DNA of 64,000 nucleotides from Cristatella mucedo. Lineage: Eukaryota > Bryozoa > Phylactolaemata > Cristatellidae. Where the stretch lies: positions 1,025,001 through 1,089,000 of the forward strand of contig WPIO01000095.1 of the NCBI GenBank assembly GCA_009760855.2, written 5' to 3'. A program made the translations under genes and the position numbers. Below, piece by piece: positions 56,796 to 64,000 of this stretch. The first letter of the stretch is position 1. The number at the start of each line of letters is the position of its first letter. Below the pieces are notes generated by a model. The model ran no database searches, had not been told where the DNA came from, and saw nothing but the letters and a program-made list of their open reading frames with translations.

Positions 56796-57033
56796 CATCA
56801 TCTAACAGCATTTTCTGAGAAATAGGGAATTAATAGATTTTTCAAATTATTTACCAGGTATTAAACACCAATTTTGTGAAACGCTTGTACTAAATGAAAT
56901 TGCCTTATAATAATTTCAATGAAAACATTTTCACACGTGCAGATCGCCTTGGTTTTTTGCATCTCAGGTGTTTGCCGAAACTTCTAAAGTATTTTACATG
57001 CCCTTACAGCTTCCTTTTCATCACGTAACGTAC

Positions 57034-57094
57034 CTCCTCGCTTTAAATTCACTAGCGACCTTGCGGATCCTCTCGAGCCTGGTCTGGCCCATGT
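57034..57094 (-). CDS. Membrane protein exon (61 bp)
   Basis: The acceptor is ggtttttgcag| and the donor is GAG|gtacgt, proposed phase 1 to 2. It reads MGQTRLERIRKVASEFKAR, a basic helix. Because its start phase does not meet the phase 0 end of 58318-58392, one exon is probably missing between them. The alternative phase 0 reading is also open. Confidence 0.55.
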
Positions 57095-58317
57095 CTGCAA
57101 AAACCAGATGTCTCAATGCTGGACTATTTCCAAATTAGTGCCAGACGCAGTCATTTAAATAGACTTTTCCGAAAAACAAATTCTTACTTCCGCATGTTCT
57201 GATTGTGCTGCCAAAAACTATCCTTCGAAAACCACAACTTATCCGAACTCATCTAAAGCCAGCAAGCAAGTTATTTTTTCACATTTGTCGTGCCTAGTAA
57301 GTTAGCCAAAGTGGCTCAGCATGCAAAATTTTGCTATATTTGTTGCTTACTCATATTAGTACACCCTTGGGGTAGCATTTTTTGGCTTTGATATTTTAAA
57401 ACTTGAATCTTTCAGACACGCTTCGAATTTCATGGTGCGTGAGTTTTTGGGTGTAAGCTATGTTTTTTTGAACTACTTTTTCAGCTTTCCTTCTCTTCAA
57501 CGAATACGACGAAGCTCGTAGCCCAATCTTTCCGTCACCACTCCTGAAATCTCGTGCTTTGGTTCAAAATCGTCCGTATTCAGTCACTGTTCAGTCATTT
57601 TTACTTTTTATGAGAAGCAGCAACTGTTCGGCTTGTTAGCGGCAGTAGGCTGCTTGCTAGTTATACAGCTAGGGACAGTAGGTAACTGATGTATGTGTAG
57701 GACCAACTGAGGTGTACTTAAGAAGGTCTCTGAGGGTGTTCATTACACCGTGCCCTGCTGTTTTCGGAGCAGTCTCTAGAATAATCATGAGAAACTTGGG
57801 TGGTTATAGTTGGGTCGTCTCGTCCTATCTGGGCGATCTCGAGTGGATGGGTAGCCACAGATTTTCTAACGGGATCAATCTCAACCTTGCTCGTGACCTT
57901 GCTCGATTGGATGGGCAGGCTGAATGGAGCGCGTCCTCAGCGGTGCTTTCCGGTTCAACCCGGGACGTGAATAGGGTACAGCATCGTCAGCGTTGCCTTC
58001 GTTAGTAAATAATCTCGACTCGAGCCTAATCTCGAGCTATAGCATCGCCATTGATATTCGAAGAACACATTCCTCATTCCTTGTTTGCCCAAACATGTCG
58101 ATGGCCTGTTCGCCAGCGGTCTATCAGAGACTTTTACTCGATACATGAGCGTGCCTTACCAATTTTTTAAGGTATCTGCAGATCTGCTCGACTTTGCTTA
58201 CGATATACCAAAAATTATCAACTTTAGGAAATAAAATGATCAGTTGAACTAGATTAACTATGTAAAATATGTGATTTAATGTCGCGCAGTGATAAACTGA
58301 GCGGGCTGCATACTCAC
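57095..58317 (-). other. Intron region with an expected but unidentified exon
   Basis: An exon of phase 0 to 1 is needed here. Two weak candidates were seen: a short GAGTGG.. segment near 57500-57535, and an open minus frame around 57780-57930 containing VEIDPVRKSVATHPLEIAQI. Neither meets both phases with good splice sites, so none is called. Confidence 0.4.
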
Positions 58318-58392
58318 GGGAGACCTCAGCGTAATGAAGGCAGGTTCGTTCTGCTGAAGATTAACAGGTCCACCGACGACTTGTATTTTGTC
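58318..58392 (-). CDS. Membrane protein exon
   Basis: The acceptor is ggttgtag| and the donor is CCC|gtgagt (consensus), phase 0 to 0, 25 codons. It reads DKIQVVGGPVNLQQNEPAFI then TLRSP, a beta-strand pattern. Confidence 0.84.
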
Positions 58393-58808
58393 CTACAACC
58401 AATCAGGATTTGTGATGCAACTCGTACAGGACATCCACAGTCACGAATTAGGACGCTGGCTACAAATGGGTCAGGCACAATTAAGAATTAAGTCTGCAGT
58501 TAGTCTTCATGATTGGTTGCAGGCGACGAGGCATGACTCTGTGACGCCACCTACCGCTGTAAATCCGATCTCCCAAATCAAGCCGCCTCCGTCAGAGCTG
58601 TTCCTAAGTGCTGTGAACACGTCGCACGGAATGTCTCGCACGCGTCTCTGCAAAACGGAGCCGACATTATCAATAGAATTGCTTGCTATTGACGTGGAGA
58701 ATTAACTGTACATTTACGGGCTTAAAGCGGTATTAGTGATTTAACATAGATGCCAAGTTTTTTAATGAACGTTTAAATCTTCGGCGTGCTGAAGCATGGA
58801 CGTTCGAA

Positions 58809-58810
58809 GA

Positions 58811-58883
<73 letters not shown>

Positions 58884-58903
58884 TGTGTGTGTGTGTGTGT
58901 GTG
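58809..58903. repeat. (GA)n(GT)n compound microsatellite
   Basis: GA units to about 58881 are followed by GT units to about 58903, inside the 541-bp intron just 3' of the exon at 58934 on the minus strand. Confidence 0.97.
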
Positions 58904-58933
58904 AGAAAGAGAGTTTTTCAATCTGTGACATAC

Positions 58934-59094
58934 CCTGCCCGAGTACTGGTAATTGGCGTCGGCCGCTCCGAAGAATTCACTCGAGGTCCTCATCCTAACC
59001 TTCCCATTGCCAACGTCTTCCGCATCGAAAGACCCTGCCGGTATGGGCTGAGCAGTACAGTTACCGCTTACAGTGTTGGTGATGTAAGCGATGC
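58934..59094 (-). CDS. Membrane protein exon
   Basis: The acceptor is catgttcttgaag| and the donor is AGG|gtatgt, phase 1 to 0, 53 codons plus two bases. It reads IAYITNTVSGNCTAQPIPAG, then SFDAEDVGNGKVRMRTSSEF and FGAADANYQYSGR. An N-glycosylation-like NCT is present. Coding is open upstream of the acceptor too, so the 5' edge is chosen by phase. Confidence 0.8.
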
Positions 59095-59427
59095 CTTCAA
59101 GAACATGAACGGATCTTTTTTAGGTATATACAGCATGTCCAGTAGAAAGAGCTAGTTGTTAGTTGAATGGTGGCGTGGCAACAATAGGTCTGAGAGTGAT
59201 CAAATTCACACAGCTAATATACACCAGTGCTCGTGTGACATTAACACATACTCATCATACAAGTGGGATACAAAATGACCGGACCGTGACAACATTAAGG
59301 ACAACGCGACTTTGTATTTGCTAGTTGCAGGCCACGAACTTGTACGCTATGGACCGAGGGACAGTGTAACTCACAATATAAACACCAAGATAAGAGACCT
59401 AGGATTGATGGTGATAATAGACTTTAC

Positions 59428-59608
59428 GAGAAATACCCAACCGGAGGAAATATAGCGACCACAAATAGATTCCATTTTCAGACTCGGGCTTCAAAAAACC
59501 TTTAGCTTCAAAGTTTTTAGAGAGCTGCAAAGGAATATTGTCATCAGTGTACACATCAGTCTTATTGACCAGCGCAGGTGTGCTGAAATTCCATGTGCGG
59601 GAGATTTT
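59428..59608 (-). CDS. Membrane protein exon
   Basis: The acceptor is ataatcggttctcag|, phase 0. The donor is CTC|gtaaag (59428) or TTGG|gtattt (59437), both phase 1. It reads KISRTWNFSTPALVNKTDVY, then TDDNIPLQLSKNFEAKGFLK and PESENGIYLW. NFS and NKT are glycosylation-like. Its start resembles ISWSYSLTPLILEH at 55609, suggesting an internal module duplication. Confidence 0.8.
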
Positions 59609-62262
59609 CTGAGAACCGATTATATCTAGCGGAAGAGAGTGACCTGAAGTTCTCAGTAAAAGCCTGTTAATGTTGGTTCGTTGAAACAGCCACTAAGGAG
59701 TAATGAGCATGACTTGGCCTAGTTAGTCGCGTGCTTTCAATGCAACGTAGACTTTTGTTATACAGGTATATTCGCGTCGTTGTCTAACTTAGGTTTCATT
59801 CTGTTATTGCTACCACTACCCCAGAAGAGCTGTTTAGCCGGCAATACCTTTGGAGTAAAATGATCTCCGATCTCCTGGTTGGTTGATGGTCTCTATTCAA
59901 CATCCTCTGAATAAAGGTAATTTAAATGTCGAGAGCTTATAGCCTACTTGTTCCTTATGTCGCTATCATTTTTATATACGTAATAAAAATTACAATTTCC
60001 ATCATATGCTGTAGTGTGCAGAAATCGGTGAACAGTCGAATCAACTTATAAGAACACGCTCGGGCCGGCAAATGGCCATTCCTATAGGCGGAGTATTTCG
60101 ATATGCGGAGTGAGACTATAGCTAGAGTAAATCTGGGACGCGAAACAACTGCTATTCTTTTAAGCAGAGTAGACCTATATCCAATATTCTTATACGCGGA
60201 GTCGATTGTATTTAGCCTGTGCACCTTACATCTAAGGCCGTCACGCACTAGCGTTTGGGCAGTGGCGCACTGGGTTGAACAAAACTTTTTATAAGAGTGA
60301 GCCTACAGATATATAATATGGTAGTAAAATTAAATGCTGAGCAAGTACTCATAAGATTGGTCCAGGAATCTAGTATTTGCATAGGGTACCTATAAAAAAA
60401 ACATGTTAGAAATGGGATCAGAAGCTTGGGACATTTCTACGTGGAAGGAAAGCATTAACAAATTATTACACAAACCATGTCAAGCTTGGAAGTAAACAGG
60501 AAGCTACATATCTACAAATAAATTATACGGATCTCTGCATCATATGCAACTTGTATTTCAACTCGGTACACCATGTTACATGTTTGCATGTTAAAGTACC
60601 TTCTTGCGACTTTCAAACAGCCTCATTTACAGTGCAGGTTTTTGTATTGTAAAGTCCATTACTTAGCGAGTACTGCACGCATCAATGCGAAATTTCAAAT
60701 GTGAGTCCAGATTTTTTTTAAATTACTGTAATAATTTCTTTGTTGATGTAGGCTTTTCCATGCATGTCCCTATTTGCAGATTATAAAGTTCAGGGTTATT
60801 TGATGACATTTATAGCAAACGTTATAAAACAGAAATCAGAAATGAAAAACTAGTGTTTTAAAAGTTAAGCTGAACTCAAATTTGAAATTTTGCGTCGATC
60901 CGTGCAGTATTGGCTAAGTTATTGAATGTACGGGGAATACAGCTACAGTATAAATAAAGCTGCTTAAAGTTTGCAAGCATGTACCCCAACAAGCTGCAAG
61001 CATGAACCTCGATATACTAACGTTCAAAAACTGGGATGCAAGTCGCTAATGATTCAGACATTGGTAAGTTTTTTTATTTGTAAATATGTTTCTCCTGCGT
61101 TAGACATGGTTTGAAAAATAATTTTGGTAATGTCTTTTTATGCGTAAATCTTCAAAACTTAATTTCTCCTTTCGAACATGTCTCTCCTCTTACAGGTACT
61201 TCATAAAAATGTTTTATTGTTAAATTAATCTTCTCAGTATTTCAATGCATTCACACTTAAAGGTCTAAAAAGGGTTAAATCAGTCAGGCTAGTGGCTCGA
61301 CAAGGCACTGATGAATGCCGCTCGCGGGGGGGGGGGAGAGGACATGCCTATTCTGCCGTGATGAACCGCAAACTAGGTTCAGAAAAGAAAGATGCTCTTT
61401 TAAAATCTCCACGCCTTTTATCTGATTGGGGACAGTCTCTTGCTACTGTGGACTTAAAGGAAGCTATTAAAACGGGTCGATTCATGCCAGTAGGGCGAGG
61501 TGGGGCGGTGGAGGAGCAATCGGATTGGAGAGCGGTGTGGGGAAATTGAAAGCTTTTAAACCAACTTGGCGTAATAACTTATTCTTGATGTGAAGTAGTA
61601 AGACACACATAGTAGCATAACATTTTTACCACGTTTTGTTAAAAATCAAGATTTATTACTGCTTCTGTCGCCAAAGAGACTCGGAAAATAAAAGCGATAT
61701 TCGCACTTCTGTGTGAGGTTAATTTTAGACAAACTGATCTAGCAAGATTGTCAACCAAACGATCAGTAAGATCTCGCACTGAGTGAGGTAGACATGGAGC
61801 TGCCTTTGAACTTGCAGGCCTATTCTTTTTTTGGCAAGGAGCTTTACCACAGCTCAGTTGGGGCAATTTGCAGACGTCACCGAGGCCGAGATAAGAGATT
61901 GCTCTGAAAACCAGGGCAATCAACTAGGATGAGATGGTATGTGCCCTCTTCCGCTAGGGCTCAGGTGAAATCACCAAGCAATTAAGGAAGTTGGCATCCG
62001 GTTTGGTAATGCAGGATATTTTGACCAAAGGCTAAAATAAAAATCCATAAAATACGCACACACACGAACCGTATCTCGGTTATAGCCTAGCCAACATAAA
62101 CGAAGAGTGAGCGAGTAGGGTGAGTTAGTATTTACATCGTAAGTGCGTCTATAGCTGTCTAGCTGACGTATAGTGTCATTGGCGATATGTCATTATCAAG
62201 CCGGTAATATGCTTAGCGGAAGGGGGTGTTGTGGTGGTGGTGGTAAAAGGTTAGTACACTAC
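59609..62262 (-). other. Intron region with at least one missing exon
   Basis: An exon of phase 1 to 0 must lie here if 62263-62356 belongs to the same transcript. I could not identify it. The stretch is AT-rich and holds a possible pogo-like MITE (60034-60208). It also has an 85-codon + strand frame (61292-61549) and a minus-strand frame (61639-61923), neither with family motifs. Confidence 0.4.
60034..60208. mobile_element. Possible pogo/Tigger-like MITE
   Basis: The left end cagtcgaatcaacttataag and the reverse complement of the right end (caatcgactccgcgtataag) match at 15 of 20 positions. Inside, repeated 'gcgga' and 'tataagaa/tatagg' motifs resemble sub-terminal repeats of pogo-like elements. 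A TA target duplication is not convincing. Confidence 0.45.
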
Positions 62263-62356
62263 CTGTCGTAAAGTCGTGCATCTCCGACACTTCGTCTGTT
62301 GTGAAGTCTGGTATGTAGTCATATCTTCCTAGCCTCAACTTTGAGTCATACGCCTC
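62263..62356 (-). CDS. Membrane protein exon, most 5' one recognised
   Basis: The acceptor is cttacttttag| and the donor is ACAG|gtagtg, phase 0 to 1, 31 codons plus one base. It reads EAYDSKLRLGRYDYIPDFTT then DEVSEMHDFTT. It is acidic and similar in style to the DENKVLQQYN exon. Membership of the same gene is inferred from strand, spacing and phase. Confidence 0.68.
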
Positions 62357-62869
62357 CTAAAAGTAAGTCTAGAATTGATAAGCGAACAAGCACAATGCTA
62401 GACAAGCTAAAACTGGCCGTCCTGTGGGTGAAAACAATTGATTGCTCATGCTAGAGTGTCTTTCAAGCATTCTTACATAAAAATAATTCAAGCATGAGGT
62501 CAGATATCCATATTTGAATCGCAGACGATTGGAAGCCGTGAGGCTTTCAGCCTGCTCAAATTTAATAAAGGCTGTGATTATGAGAAGGTCGAAATACAGT
62601 GAAGGGTTCAGCTCGCATTGAAAGGCGAACGTCGTTGCAGCTGTTCATGAAGGGCGTGTTTAACTGAAACAACTCAGGATTGTCCGCCTGTTATCAGGCT
62701 GAACCCTAGAAAAATGGCTGCATTTCTAGGGTCCGATGAAAGCCCGCTGAAAGATATCAGGCTCAGAACATCACTGAAGTAATAGGAAAACTCGACGGTT
62801 ATTAGTCAATTCAATAGTTTCACTTGTATAATGGGGAAGAAACCCAACGGCTTCATCTAATCTCCACCG

Positions 62870-62985
62870 CTAATCTCTACCGCTTGCAGTTGGCAATAAG
62901 GAATCGCCAGCTGCAGGATTCGAACCCACGACCTTGGTCGTAAAGAGCGGGCACCCTACCTCCTGAGCTATCACTGCACAAGGAA
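62870..62985 (-). mobile_element. Family A SINE, head and body
   Basis: On the minus strand, gatagctcaggaggtagggt, the B box gggttcgaatcctgcagctg, 'cgattccttattgccaactg' and 'caagcggtagagatta' are seen. The distal tail is decayed. Confidence 0.82.
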
Positions 62986-62989
62986 TATA

Positions 62990-64000
62990 TATGGTTGACA
63001 ACTGCCCTTTATTGTTTCTGCAAGAACAGGATAGGGAAGAATGAATGTGCACCCAGCATCAGCGAGCAGTTTTCCAGACCTTCGTGCACCTGCAACCGTC
63101 GTGCAACCAAAGACCTATCCTCGCTACTTCCATTGGCTAGAATGGGTTTGCACAACCTACAAAAGTCTTCCTGTGCGATTGATACCAACCAGGTCATTTA
63201 ACATGATGATTTTCAAGCTTTTTCTCTAAATAGCCTTTGCTAGTTTAACGTCTGAAGTAAAAAACCATGTCACAAGGGCAAGGGATGGCCTCTTAAGCTC
63301 AGCCGGAGTCAAACTCGTCCAGATAATCTGCGAAGTGTAGTCCTGTATTATTCTACTGACACTGGGCAGGTTAGGGTGGAGGACTGAGCAGCAGAAGCGA
63401 GGAGGCTGATTTTTGTCTGGAATTGTTAAGCTCAAATGTTAAAGTTTTAAAAAGTTTCGAGATTCACATATGGTTTTTAATACCGAAGGAGATACATACT
63501 AAAGTGAGAAAAAGATTTGTGCACGGTCGTATGTCCATAACTTAGAAATAACAACAAGTTGACAGTGTACAATCGAACGGGAATATGTGATCTATAATGT
63601 GACTCTCGTTGCGAGTGGGTCTTTGCAGACTGGCCTTTACGTTAAAAGAATGTCAAAGGTTTATATACACAGAATTCTTCCATCTACAGGCTGACTAATG
63701 CAGCGATTGCAGCAAGCAGCAACTTATTGAGCTCACGAGAAATGCAAATAATTTGCGGCTGTGGAGCGAGCAATAGAGAACATGGCTGATACCAGACCAA
63801 ACTGGGTGAAAAACTAGCTCCTTATGAAGTGACGATTCCCGTCGAGTTGTCGCAGCCCCCCCCCCCCGACACGTTTGTCGATGACTGTGGACGGCCTCGC
63901 GGGCGGTGCGTCCACATGCAAGCGACCTAACGGGCTTCCTGTGAGATATTGCCCTGGGTCACGTGGGGGCCACGAATGCACTCGCTCGTAGGGCATTACA
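62990..64000. other. Window end; LINE trace only
   Basis: A segment at 63530-63660 (gtgtacaatcgaacgggaat, atgtgactctc) resembles the LINE endonuclease DNA at 7770-7830 in the same orientation and is probably a decayed copy. A poly-C run lies at 63858-63867. No exon is supported. Confidence 0.45.

Larger units (their letters stand above)
52202..62356 (-). other. Locus of an unrecognised type I membrane protein (11 exons, 5' end not found)
   Basis: Eleven minus-strand exons with GT..AG borders join in phase at eight of the nine adjacent joins. The joins run 62263 | missing exon(s) | 59428 > 58934 > 58318 | probably a missing exon | 57034 > 55609 > 55440 > 53958 > 53664 > 53409 > 52202. The product has a long extracellular, beta-strand-rich region with apparent repeated modules, then a C-terminal TM helix and a short tail. 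I recognise no family. The first exon is not visible and probably lies beyond 64000. Confidence 0.8.

Noticed and set aside
57712..58005. 97-codon + strand frame and an overlapping minus frame
   Set aside because: Neither has good splice borders in the phase required by neighbouring exons. Left as an unresolved exon search region.

Overview
This is a nuclear eukaryotic window that is gene-poor, intron-rich and full of repeats. Protein-like segments are short (about 45-260 bp). They are flanked by GT..AG signals and separated by introns of roughly 50 bp to 8 kb. The rest is microsatellites, tRNA-derived SINEs, truncated non-LTR retrotransposons and DNA-transposon remnants. There is no operon structure, no CRISPR array and no convincing functional tRNA or rRNA gene. 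The species cannot be named from sequence alone. A large intron-rich genome with CR1/L2-like LINEs and LINE-tailed SINEs fits an animal or a unicellular relative, but other protists or algae are possible.

Two genes can be assembled by hand. On the + strand, 2.7-38.4 kb (possibly to 44.4 kb) holds a leishmanolysin-like zinc metallopeptidase (peptidase family M8). Twelve exons follow the family's order. HEMLH is at 14670-14684, the third zinc histidine (GSHW) is at 20968, and cysteine-rich C-terminal exons follow. Splice phases agree across eleven consecutive joins, with one join ambiguous. A putative alpha/beta module follows at 38.2 kb, and a transmembrane helix plus basic tail lies at 44.1-44.4 kb. 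Whether that last exon belongs to the peptidase or to a second gene starting near 39.86 kb is unresolved.

On the - strand, 52.2-62.4 kb holds eleven exons of a type I single-pass membrane protein with a large extracellular region of unrecognised family. It ends in a TM helix and a short tail at 52202. Nine of its ten joins are adjacent exons, and eight of those nine agree in phase. At least one exon is missing (between 59.6 and 62.3 kb) and probably a second (57.1-58.3 kb). The 5' end lies at higher coordinates, probably outside the window. The two genes are tail-to-tail, about 7.8 kb apart.

Repeats occupy much of the rest. SINE family A has an A/B-box head and a tail resembling 'aaggctcttctgctgctatataaatgaggctgtt'-type sequence. 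SINE family B carries a 3' tail nearly identical to the 3' tail of the local CR1/L2-like LINE, which suggests a SINE-LINE partnership. LINE copies are 5'-truncated and broken, and two are interrupted by family A SINEs. Other elements are a dead Tc1/mariner transposase (4.8-5.4 kb), a large foldback palindrome (23.15-23.35 kb), a possible pogo-like MITE (60.03-60.21 kb), several minisatellites and many (CA)n, (GA)n and (AT)n arrays.
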